A DNA stretch of 64,000 bases. Source: Aurelia coerulea. Taxonomy: Eukaryota; Cnidaria; Scyphozoa; Semaeostomeae; Ulmaridae. The DNA lies in NCBI GenBank assembly GCA_039566865.1, contig CM076960.1, positions 8,012,501 through 8,076,500 on the forward strand, read 5' to 3'. Below are positions 54,173-64,000 of the stretch, in pieces. Below the pieces are notes generated by a model. The model searched no databases. It worked only from the letters and a program-made list of their open reading frames with translations, and was not told the DNA's origin. Positions within the stretch are counted from its first letter, which is position 1, and every line of letters begins with the position of its first letter. A program made the translations under genes and the position numbers.

Positions 54173-54383
54173 GGTTTGTTACGCTCTCTGAGTTTTAAAT
54201 TTGGCAAAAATAACAAATAGAATTAAGAACCAGGTTTTATCCATTTTGAGTAGGATTTTCAAACTGGAAATGCATTTTTATCGCCCACATGGTGTTGTTT
54301 TAATATAAGATTATGTAAAAATGTTTGTTACCTCCGTTTAGGTCTGATGAAATTGAAAATGAAGTTCATCAAATTTATTTCAG

Positions 54384-54695
54384 GAGGAAATTCAGCCTGA
54401 TGAGATGACCTTCGGTGCACCATCTGCAAGGGGTCGTGGAAGTAGAGGAGGCGCATTTCGAGGCCGATCTAGAGGTGGAGCACGCACCCGTGGTAGCTCC
54501 AGAGGCAACAGCAGAGGTGGAAGGGGTGGCCACGGAAGAGAAGGAGAGAAGAAGAAAGATACTAAAGAGCATGGACCTGATAGAGGGCGAGGGGACCGGG
54601 GAAGTGGCGGAAGGGGACGTGGAGGAAGAGGTGGGAAGCATAATCAGAAATCATTAGCAATGAAAAAATCAGGTAGAGGTATGGCTGGGATATAG
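54384..54695 (+). CDS. ASCC2: ASCC2 last exon with RGG/RG-rich tail and stop
   Basis: 103 codons start EEIQPDEMTFGAPSARGRG and run through an Arg-Gly-rich region of about 55 residues with many RGG and RG pairs, split by a basic-acidic stretch EGEKKKDTKEH. It ends KHNQKSLAMKKSGRGMAGI and stop, matching vertebrate NHNRRTMADRKRSKGMIPS. RGG boxes bind RNA and are methylated by PRMTs; vertebrate ASCC2 has only a trace of this. Acceptor TTTATTTCAG. No canonical AATAAA was seen close to the stop. Confidence 0.93.
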   Translation, partial: EEIQPDEMTFGAPSARGRGSRGGAFRGRSRGGARTRGSSRGNSRGGRGGHGREGEKKKDTKEHGPDRGRGDRGSGGRGRGGRGGKHNQKSLAMKKSGRGMAGI

Positions 54696-55639
54696 CACTC
54701 AAGAATGAATAAGAGATTGATAAACAAATTGAAAATTAAGAAACAATTGGATATAGAATCAAATTTGAAGCGATTTGTATCTTATTGCTTTCTCATATTG
54801 ACAACAAATCCGTGTTTTTTTTTCTTTGCTGAGCTCTTATAGTATCATTCTGCACGCAGAATGCTGACACAAACACTTCGCTCTTAAAGAAACATCCATC
54901 ATATATCGGGAAAGAGGTGCAACTTTTTGTTTGAAGTTGTTAAAAGTTATTTTGATATCATAAAGGCATTGAATGATAGATAGATTTAATAGACCTGTCC
55001 TTATAACAGGGTCTGACTTGTCTGTTATCTTGAGCAGTAAAACTTGTGAGAGCGGAAACCAAAACACGTACGATTGAGGCTAAAGACTGACTGATTATAC
55101 AACAAAACAATACATTATATATACAGATAGAAATGAGGCTACAGTTAGATAAAAGAATAATTACGTAAATTAAGCAACACATAATTAGTCCTACAGTCCT
55201 ACTACATCCCCGTGGGGGGGGGGGTACTTCATTGTGACCTCATTCGACCTGCATCTGGATTTTGACAAAAGGAACCATTTTATTACTAGGAACCATTTGA
55301 AGCATTATCAGGAAATTTCTAACCCATGTGTATAAATGTTGTCGATTTAAAGACACCATGTCTATTCAAATTTCTTCAGCTTTGACCAAACGATGTTATT
55401 TTCCAAACAAAACATCGTACTTTCTTGGCTTTCTTGTTCTTGAAGCAAAATACAAGGAGCTGTTCAGGTTTTTGCTGCCGACAATCATCATGGGACCCAT
55501 TAGTACGAAAACTTCGAAAAAAATACCCATCTAACACAATTATGGTCAATAACAGACCCATATCTAGAGAATTTCAGATGAAAAACCAGCCCATATGAGC
55601 GGCATGTGTAGTATCACTTAGCAATGAAGTATCAATAAA
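54696..55639. other. Downstream of ASCC2: 3' UTR and spacer
   Basis: AT-rich; the ASCC2 cleavage site was not located. A poly-G word with GTACTTCATTG at 55213-55233 resembles the left end of the MITE at 43596, so a partial copy begins there. Confidence 0.4.
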
Positions 55640-55764
55640 CTAGGTATTAATCTTCCAGTTAACTATCAAAGAATACTTCAAAACTTATTAGGGATCGATT
55701 CGACAACAATTCTTATCGCTAGCCCCGATCAAATCTGTTACCTTTTTTTTGGGACACCCGGTAG
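55640..55764. mobile_element. Partial CCGGGTGTCCC MITE (right end)
   Basis: AACTATCAAAGAATACTTCA through CTTATTAGGGATCG to GGGACACCCGG-TA. It is continuous where the copy at 39843 has the Mutator-like insertion and so shows the original target. Confidence 0.75.
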
Positions 55765-55837
55765 ATCAGAACATATATAAATTCACAATTTAGACTTAAT
55801 TGGACCAATTAAACACGATTAAGAGAGATACAAAGTA

Positions 55838-56333
55838 CCTGGTGTCCCAAAAATGTATACTCATTTGGTTGACTCCAGCGATGTGAACTTAGCTTCAATA
55901 AATGTCTAATCACTCTAAAAAATTTCCTCGATAGTTGTCTTGGACATAGGTAACTCGTTTTTTAGCATTGGTGCTTTGAGAGCAAACATGTAAATCTTGA
56001 AAGCTCAAATATGCCTCTTCCCGCAAACCAGAGCTTTAGCCTTTTGACCAAGCCAATTCTTCAGGCACGGCGTATAAATCAACGATAGCCTTGATAAAAT
56101 TTGAGCAATATTTTTATGCTTAGGCCAAAAGGTCAAAGCTCTGGCTTGCAGCTTGACGCAAATTTGAGCTTTCAAGAGTGATATTTCTGCTCTCAAAGCA
56201 TCAGTACCTACAAACGAGGTATCTATGTTCAAGTTAACTATCGAGGAACATTTTGAAAGTGATTAGCTTTGATTAAAGCTAAGTTCACATCGCTGGAGTC
56301 AACCAAATCTGCATACTTTTTTGGGGCACCCGG
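55838..56333. mobile_element. CCGGGTGTCCC-type MITE, long inverted repeats
   Basis: TA-CCTGGTGTCCCAAAAATG on the left and TTTTTTGGGGCACCCGG on the right. The arms share TTGGTTGACTCCAGCGATGT and its inverse, and match over roughly 100 bases. Confidence 0.8.
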
Positions 56334-57446
56334 TTTTTTTTCACAGAGTGCGGTATGACAGATTGGTAAACATGCAGACAACGCTAAAAAATATCCAAAT
56401 TGTTACCATTTTATTGCTCTATGATATAAAGTTAAAGTTAAGAAATCTCAGAGGACTGCTGCATACATGGAAAAATGTGTAAAGAAAAATATACTAGAGG
56501 GATGGAATTCCCCCCCCCCCCCCGATCAAATAAAGTTATTCTAGTAATGCAGTGCGATAGCTTTCTCGCGCTACCCTATCTTTCTGTTGGTTAAAGTTTA
56601 GTTTGATAGCCAACATAGCCCAATAGTATCTACATTATACCTGGTTTATCTCATCCATTCCGTTAAGTTATAAGGAATCACTCTAGATTACCACTTTCAT
56701 AAATTTATAAAATGGTCTAAGATCATGGTCACAATCAAGTTTCCCTGAAAGTTCAGCTTTTACAGCGATAACTTGAATACGTGTTATCATGCATAATCCT
56801 CCTGATCCTCTTGAGGTAATAGAGAAGTCATTATTTTGAGAGATATTACTATTTGCAACAAAATCTTGGTTTTGACTATCGTTATTTTGTATTTTCTTGT
56901 GTGGTCCAGGTTTTAAAAACGTCTTTGCGTCTGAAATAACGTTCCTAGCCACGCCTTTGAGATGTTTATCAAATTAAATTCCAGGTAACTCTGTTTATGA
57001 AATTTCTAAGACCTCAGTCTTAGTCAAAGCCAGGTTCTTTAATGAAGTGATTTGATCATCAGATTGTCTTCTATGAACGCTCTTCTTGTCCTTGGCCTTG
57101 ACTTTTTACCATGGTGCTGTCACTTCAAATTGTTTTACGAATGTATCACTGGGTCTTCGAGAACTCCTGTTTCGTATTACTTGTAGAGTAAACAACGCAG
57201 AACGTTCAAGGTTCCTCTTTGAATCATTCTACAGGGTGTCCAAAAAGATTTTTGCCCCGTTTGCCTAAAGATTACAACGAAAGGGCAAAAGATTCTCGCC
57301 AAACTTTTATATGATGTTGCTCTTCAGATTTTCAAATAAAATTTGCTACCATCCCCGTAAAAATCCGCTGAAAAATGATGGAGCTCCGAATGGAACAAGC
57401 TTGAACCTTAATTGAGACTTGCACCATCCGTTTCTATTTAAAAAAA
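56334..57446. other. Intergenic, no gene recognised
   Basis: Contains a C run at 56511-56524. CAGGGTGTCCAAAAAGATTT at 57233 is a MITE-end-like word without a partner. Confidence 0.4.
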
Positions 57447-58240
57447 AAAGCTTTCATCAATAATAGGCCCTTCTGCAAAATCTGTCTTTGGAATTCACGA
57501 TCCAATAGGATCATCAAATCTTGCTCAACTTAGGGTAGGTCTCAGCAAGTTAAACCACCACAAATGCAAGCAAAATGCTCGGGATAGCGTGAACCCAATA
57601 TGCCCAACGAGCGAGGGCATTGAGGATATTGAGCACTTTTTGTTGCCCTGGCCTTCTTTTGATGTTCAACGAAGAGATCTTCTCGCTGCAGTTGTTGAAT
57701 TATTACGGCCATTCGTCCAAATCACCAATCTTTCAAACGATGCTTTTACGCAGATATTATTATATGGCGATGAAAACCTTTCTCGTGACTTGAACTCGAA
57801 AATCTCTCTTAAAGTAACGTTTCTATTTGTTTGGAAATCCTGTCTTGCATTAGATTTCAAATGTGAGGTACGATATTAAAAAACACGTACCCAAAAGAGT
57901 TTTTCTTGCGACATATTTTTGAGTTATTACAGCCCCAACCTGACATCTAATGTTAGACATTCTCCGAGAAAGTATTTATCGTTCTTCTTCTTTTGTTTTT
58001 TCTCCTGTTCTCTTAATTGTGCGTAGCATTTATATAAAATTGTATGTAGTTTTACTCTTATTTTTCATTTAATGCCTTGGGGTAGTCATAGTATCCTCAT
58101 GGTATAGTTCTTGTAGTATCGTTAAGTTGTTTGTAGGTGGAGTAATCCGTAACATGTATTGTAAATTTTTGAAGGTATATAAAAAAGGAAAAAAGTACTA
58201 CGATTTTGCAAACTTTTGACCTCTTTTTGGTGCACCCGGT
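57447..58240 (+). pseudogene. LINE RT C-terminal end and 3' UTR
   Basis: KSVFGIHDPIGSSNLAQLRV, then GLSKLNHHKCKQNARDSVNP, CPTSEGIEDIEHFLLPWPSF and an LLYGDENL block. This is the same family as 12671-13198 and 46132-46434. One Cys of the cluster is Trp here and the frame breaks near 57815. The 3' UTR continues to about 58240, where a CACCCGG-TA word appears. Confidence 0.8.
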
Positions 58241-58480
58241 AGTACACGTTTTCATAAAGGGGGAATTTTGAATTTCTTGGAAATTTTGAATCAGGGAACC
58301 CACCCTTGTGATCCAATTTAAGAACATCTTTTCTTGTTTTTAAAGATGACAAATCAGTAAAAAGCCAGAGTGATTTTGCTTCGAGTTAAAACTCTTGTCA
58401 CCTAATTAATCACATTATCCTTTGTTTATATAGCAAACTTGACATTTTAGCATAAACTGACACAAACCTCTAAGCATAAT

Positions 58481-60838
58481 GGCTATCTGTAAAAGGGGGA
58501 ACGGGGAACCGGGGAACGGGGAATCGGGGAATCATCGGGGAATCGGGGAATCTGTAAAAGGGGGAACATGGAAACTACACATTCTACAATTTTATATATA
58601 TTTTTTTATGAAACTGCGGCCAACACTGTATACCACAATAGAAAATCTTTTCATTTCCTTTCTTGGGCGAGCAAAAATAAATCCAACAAAACAGATTTCA
58701 TTCGAAATCTGTAAAAGGGGGAATATGAAAACCAAACGTGGAAATTGGAAGTGCAACGCATCATATTGAAGATCTTTGCACGCAAATCTCGAATCTGGCA
58801 TTAGAAAGTTGATATTTCCTATCTAAACGAAAACAACGCAGCTTTTCAAAATCTGTAAAAGGGGGAATCTGTAAAAGGGGGAACTTCAGAACTACTAACT
58901 ATAGAAGCATGATTTTGATACGAACATGATGCTGATGACTTGGTCTTACCAATGGACGCAGCAGAATTTTTAAGAAATTACCTAGGAAAGTATAAAATCG
59001 ACATCAAATGCCAAATAACTGCTTTACGGCAAGTCTTTGATGCAATTTGTAGAACAATTACGTGAGTTCGTGTCGAATTCCATGTAATGTCTGGTCTAGA
59101 CTATTTCAAATAGAGGTCAAACACTTTCAAAAGAAGCTAAAATGGGGAATTTTGTGAGTCACGTAATTCATGGCATCCCTCCAAGTCAAGGGGGTTGCTT
59201 GCAAGATTTCACTTCAGTGATCTGACGGTGAAATCATGGGTGGCAAGACGCCACAGATATTCTTGATTGCCGCAGTTCAGTTCCTTTCGCGGAGGAAAAT
59301 ATCCTTTACCACTACGGACGAGCTAGCGTAATATCTCCTCCACAGAAATGTATTTTCCTCTGTGGTGTCATATATGCTATGCTGAAACATACTGCGATGT
59401 TTGACAACTAATGGTGAAATCATGGGTTGTAGGATAAATTTAGGTTCCCGTGAATGAACTAAATCGGTTTCAAATAGATAATATAAATCACCCTTGTATC
59501 CTCCTTGTGTTTATCCTTCTCATTACCTTCTGGGGCAGCAAATAAGCTTCTTTCAGGTCTAATACTGCGACATTCACCTTGGCTAGGCTAGGCCCACCTT
59601 GTTGTTGAGAATGAGCGCGAAAGCATCGAGTTTCAAAATATCCTTCTTAGCTACAATGCCACGCAGGGACAGAAGATGTGAAGGAGAGGTGAGCGAGTGC
59701 GTTCTCAACAACGAGGTGGGCCTAGCCTAGCCAAGGTGAATGTCGCAGTATTAGACCTGAAAGAAGCTTATTTGCTGCCCCAGAAGGGGGAGAAGGATAA
59801 ACACAAGGAGGATACAAGGGTGATTTATATTATTTATTTGAAACCAATTTAGTTCATTCACGGGAACCTAAATTTATCCTACAACCCATGATTTCACCAT
59901 TAGTTGTCAAACATCGCAGTATGTTTCAGCATAGCATATATGACACCACAGAGGAAAATACATTTCTGTGGAGGAGATATTACGCTAGCTCGTCCGTAGT
60001 GGTAAAGAATATTTTCCTCCGCGAAAGGAACTGAACTGCGGCAATCAAGAATATCTGTGGCGTCTTGCCACCCATGATTTCACCGTCAGATCACTGAAGT
60101 GACATCTTGCAAGCAACCCCCTTGACTTGGAGGGATGCCATGAATTACGTGACTCACAAAATTCCCCATTTTAGCTTCTTTTGAAAGTGTTTGACCTCTA
60201 TTTGAAATAGACTAGACCAGACATTGCATGGAATTCGACACGAACTCACGCAATTGTTCTACAAATTGCATCAAAGACTTGCCGTAAAGCAGTTATTTGG
60301 CATTTGATGTCGATTTTATACTTTCCTAGGTAATTTCTTAAAAATTCTGCTGCGTCCATTGGTAAGACCAAGTCATCAGCATCATGTTCGTATCAAAATT
60401 ATGCTTCTATAGTTAGTAGTTCTGAAGTTCCCCCTTTTACAGATTCCCCCTTTTACAGATTTTGAAAAGCTGTGTTATTTTCGTTTAGATAGGAAATATC
60501 AACTTTCTAATGCCAGATTCGAGATTTGCGTGCAAAGATCTTCAATATGATGCGTTGTACTTCCAATTTCCACGTTTGGTTTTCATATTCCCCCTTTTAC
60601 AGATTTCGAATGAAATCTGTTTTGTTGGATTTATTTTTGCTCGCCCATGAAAGGAAATGAAAAGATTTTCTATTGTGGTATACAGTGTTGGCCGCAGTTT
60701 CATAAAAAAATATATAGAAAATTGTGGAATGTGTAGTTTCCATGTTCCCCCTTTTACAGATTCCCCGATTCCCCGATTCCCCGATGATTCCCCGATTCCC
60801 CGTTCCCCGGTTCCCCGTTCCCCCTTTTACAGATAGCC
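58481..60838. mobile_element. 2.36 kb foldback element with 1.13 kb inverted arms
   Basis: The arms 58481-59611 and 59702-60838 are almost perfect inverse copies around a 90-base loop. The ends are GGCTATCTGTAAAAGGGGGA and its inverse, and TAAT lies outside both (58477-58480, 60839-60842). Each arm holds five copies of ATCTGTAAAAGGGGGAA, followed near the tip by GGGGAATC-like short tandem repeats. No transposase frame is seen. The layout resembles Drosophila Foldback elements in kind. Confidence 0.9.
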
Positions 60839-61174
60839 TAATGTTGGTTTCAAAGGGATTAGCGGCATTCATAATACTAGACATTGAGATAAGAATTCTG
60901 TAGATAACTGGTCTTTCTTCTCCACAAGAACAGCGAGCTCCCATTAATCTTCCAGTCTGTTTTCATTCACAAGTTGACATACTACGGTATTTCATTCTTA
61001 AATGTATATCTGTCTTCGATTTAAAAGGTTTTTATCATTCATTTGACACTGTGTAACTCTTATATTTCAATTAGTAGATGTCATTATTGGTTCAATCCGC
61101 ACTACTGTCAGCGCAACGAGGCTTGCTGTGTCGGGCTGGCTTTACCAACTGGTGGGTGAAAACAATCGGCCTGG

Positions 61175-61545
61175 TGTACAACCACTTACCACCGACCACA
61201 CCGACCACATACCACCGACCACACTTACCACCGTCCACTTACCACACTTACCACCGACCATGATAGCCACCGACCACCGACCACCGACCGAGAAAACCAC
61301 TTACCACCGACCAATAAACCACTTACCACCGACCAACAAACCACTTACCACCGACCAAAAAGGCCACCGACCACCGACCAAGAAAACCACTTACCACTTA
61401 CCACCGACCAAGAAAACCACTTACCACTTACCACCGACCAAGAAAACCACTTACCACCGACCACCGACCAAGAAAACCACTTACCACTTACCACCGACCA
61501 CCGACCAAGAAAACCACTTACCACCGACCACCGACCAAAATTTTA
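61175..61545 (+). repeat. Minisatellite of CCACCGACCA / CCACTTACCA units
   Basis: About 370 bases of ten-base units CCACCGACCA and CCACTTACCA. In the right part they form higher-order units joined by AGAAAA. The strand is strongly asymmetric (almost no G on the + strand outside CCG). Confidence 0.92.
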
Positions 61546-62256
61546 TAGAGTAAAATTTTAAAAATAATTTTAATGAGTTTCTTCTTACAAAGTTGTAGGC
61601 TGCCCTGGAAATCCCGTATACCCTATCCAATATCTAATATTTGTCTGTTCTAGTTGATATCAATACTAAAATAATTGATTTTCTGATTAAATAGATTTTC
61701 ATTTTCTGAAGTGATGCGTTTGGAGTATATAGACTAGGAAGAGTTCATCTTCGTTTGACGTGAAGTAAATATGATTTTCTGTTCATCCGTTGGTTTACAA
61801 TTGAAATTGGAGATTGATAATTAAAATTGGGGCAGAGATTTTGTGTTTTATCTACCGGGTGTCTCAAAAAAATACCCGCTTAAATTGGGTATAGTAACAA
61901 AACGATAAGATATCGGGACTTTCCGAAGACAAAGCTACATTTGTTTATCTTCAACTTGAATGCACATACCTTGCATTTTAGAATCGTCTACCAAAGCTCG
62001 CAAAGTCGAAATTTAGAGTACACCTAAAAACGGCCTAACCATATTTGATAAACGGCCTAGCCATATGATCAGATATCACCGGCAATGTGCAAAAGAATTT
62101 GAAATTGTGTTCATATTTCGATTTTTAGGTTTTACTTTTGAAAAGAATTATACTTTGAGATGCTTCAATTGTTTATGATATTGTTTTTCTTTTGAGGAAT
62201 CGATCCTTGCGTTGCATTCCATTGAACACGCTATTCTTATCAAAGAAAAATAAAAG
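61546..62256. other. Intergenic with a MITE end
   Basis: TA-CCGGGTGTCTCAAAAAAATA begins at 61854 and resembles the CCGGGTGTCCC MITE left end; the right end was not found. Nothing else recognised. Confidence 0.4.
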
Positions 62257-62258
62257 GG

Positions 62259-63293
62259 GTAGAGTGGTGTCGCCCATTATGCCCATGTCGTTGCGAAGTT
62301 CCCAGTTAGATCCAAAAAGAGCAATCAATGAAAAAACCAAATAGCCAGATGATATCACCAACTAATGGAGAAAAAGATCACAGAGTATTGATTTCTTACG
62401 TAAACTCTTTATACTGATTTTAGAAGATTTTAAAGAAGGGGGTAAAAACGTCGTTTTCTTCTAACGTCGCCCATTATGGCCGCAGGAGAAACAATAAACA
62501 CAGCTCTGGTAAAAAGTTTTAATAGGAAAAACAGCTTTAATTACTGTTCTTTGTTTATCATTTGGTACTTTAAACCCAAAAATATCAATAAGAATTAACT
62601 TAAACTTCGAGTTTTGGCTATTAAAATACATGCTTCGAGTTGTTCTAAATCCTGCCTTATCTCTTGTGCATGGATGGATGAGTTTTGGCATAGTTTCTAA
62701 AATGAAAATAGACTTAATATAATGCTGCGTTTTTTTGGGTTTCGATGATTTGCCAAGTTAGTGAGTAAGATTTTAACCCAAATTGGTGTTTTTTTTAAAT
62801 AAATGTTGCATTTTAATATTTTGAAGCGATTTGAAACTTCTCTGGCAAACTGATGGGCATAATGGGCGACGAAAATAGCAATTAGCAGCACTCAGACTTC
62901 ATAACCTTAAATCTGAATCAGAAGTCACTTTGCTTTGGTTTCATTGTAGATTTACTCTCAAGAGACAGGACTTCTGAAAAATCAAAGCATATTTCAAAAA
63001 TGTCCAACCGCAAGGTGTCGAGCGAACGAAAAAGAAGGAAGGAATGTAAATAGAATCGTGAAATTTGCAATACTTGAAAGAATCAATTAGAGATATGCAC
63101 AAACCATCTCGTCGGGTTTCAAAGCAAATGAACTGAAACTTCAGTGAAGGTCAAATCATGATAAAACAGATGTCAGCTAAGATTTTCCGCGCAATTACAA
63201 TTTTATTACTAGTCATCAGTCTCCTGAAATTTGATTTCTCTTGCTAGCCGGCTATAATGGGCGACCGGCCATAATGGGCGACGCTACTCTACA
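62259..63293. mobile_element. TA-flanked MITE with repeated TCGCCCATTATG motifs
   Basis: TA-GAGTGGTGTCGCCCATTATG at the left (TA at 62257-62258 or one base off) is matched by CATAATGGGCGACGCTACTC-TA at the right. Further TCGCCCATTATG copies lie at about 62465, and inverted at about 62860 and 63250. The small MITE in the LINE 3' UTRs at 13319 and 38397 has the same ends. Confidence 0.8.
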
Positions 63294-63600
63294 TGCACGC
63301 TTATTTTGGAGATGTGGCACGAGTTTATCATTCATATCACATTTTTATTCTATTCGCTTAGTTAGAGTCGTGGTCATGCGTCCATAATTTTTTTCAAAAT
63401 AAAGACTGAAAAAATAAAGTTTGCAGGTGCTTTGTAAAATTCCCATGATATCAAATCATGGCTAGGCCCTTTTTCGAAACTTCACGCAGTCATACGGCCG
63501 GTTTTTATGTGTCTGTTTTGTGTCTCAATGCTTACATTTGATTTTTAAACATATGATTTGCATCACATTTTATCATTGGCGGAAACCATGGAATGTTCAC

Positions 63601-63981
63601 TACACGTATTTTTTATAAGAAACTGCTTATAAGAAACTCAACTCTCAGATCGCCAAAAAATTAAGAAACTCCAGTACTGGGAGAATATAAGTTAAGAATC
63701 TATTTACTTTGATGAAGGAAATCCTTGACCCTTTTCACTTTACTTTCATTTGTTTCCAGTATCATATTACTCGTTAAGGTACTTCAGTAATGTCTAAACA
63801 TTGGAAAGGCTCAAACAATATTGTTTTGAAGTGTTCACGAGGGCACGGGTAGTGAACATGAAGATTGTTATGGTACCTCTAAGAAACTCGTAAGAAACTC
63901 TGAGTACTCAAAATCTGATAATTTTAAGAAATTTTCAGTGCTGGTCCAAATTCTTAGTTTCTTATGAAAGAAATACGTGTA
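63601..63981. mobile_element. MITE family X, copy 3
   Basis: TACACGTATTTTTTATAAGA at the left and AGTTTCTTATGAAAGAAATA-CGTGTA at the right. The interior, with AATGTCTAAACATTGGAAAG, is the inverse half of the other copies and is uninterrupted. Confidence 0.8.
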
Positions 63982-64000
63982 CATGTTCAGTTATGCGCGC

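Noticed and set aside
54375..54641. Ser/Thr-rich minus-strand frame opposite the last ASCC2 exon
   Set aside because: It is the complement of the RGG-coding exon, a compositional shadow.
61128..61553. Thr/Pro-rich protein of 141 residues
   Set aside because: A reading of the CCACCGACCA minisatellite.
62259..63293. CRISPR-like spaced repeats (TCGCCCATTATG)
   Set aside because: Few, unevenly spaced and inverted copies; they are subterminal repeats of a MITE in an animal genome.

Overview
The window looks like AT-rich nuclear DNA of an early-branching animal, most likely an anthozoan cnidarian such as a coral. That is an inference from three things: one intron-rich conserved animal gene, the mix of CR1/L2/Jockey-like non-LTR retrotransposons with one Penelope-like element, and very many short inverted-repeat elements (MITEs). 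The species cannot be read from the sequence. I see no rRNA, no convincing tRNA, no CRISPR array and no prokaryotic operon.

One host gene is recognisable: ASCC2 (activating signal cointegrator 1 complex subunit 2) on the + strand, 14616-54695. Nine exons were placed by splice signals and by agreement with the family: 14616-14799, 26480-26740, 28779-28940, 33011-33085, 34941-35109, 48804-49104 (CUE domain), 50209-50458, 52268-52367 and 54384-54695 (RGG-rich C terminus and stop). Codon phases agree at seven of the eight junctions. The exception is 14799 to 26480, where at least one exon is missing. The first exons were also not found. Exons make up under 2 kb of about 40 kb; the rest of the gene is transposon-filled intron.

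Left flank (1-14.6 kb): a minus-strand non-LTR element with an intact esterase-type ORF1, a UGA-CUA stop and an in-frame ORF2 that leaves the window at base 1; a 3.1 kb TTAA-flanked DNA element (3647-6793); a 5'-truncated LINE with an open reverse transcriptase (7129-9440); simple repeats and a 239-bp direct repeat; and a LINE 3' end (12671-14185) that carries a MITE and is interrupted by a second LINE.

ASCC2 introns: a nearly complete minus-strand CR1/L2-like LINE (20405-24100), many LINE fragments that are mostly antisense to the gene, a Penelope-like fragment (38706-39422), and in the 13.7 kb intron a multi-level nest: a hAT-like MITE inside another MITE inside a Mutator-like element (9-bp target duplication, about 520-bp inverted repeats) inside a TA-flanked MITE.

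Right flank (54.7-64 kb): more MITEs, a LINE 3' fragment, a 2.36 kb foldback element with arms of about 1.13 kb (58481-60838), a minisatellite with CCACCGACCA-type units, and a TA-flanked MITE with repeated TCGCCCATTATG motifs (62259-63293). Several insertions can be dated relative to each other because an empty-site copy is present elsewhere in the same window.
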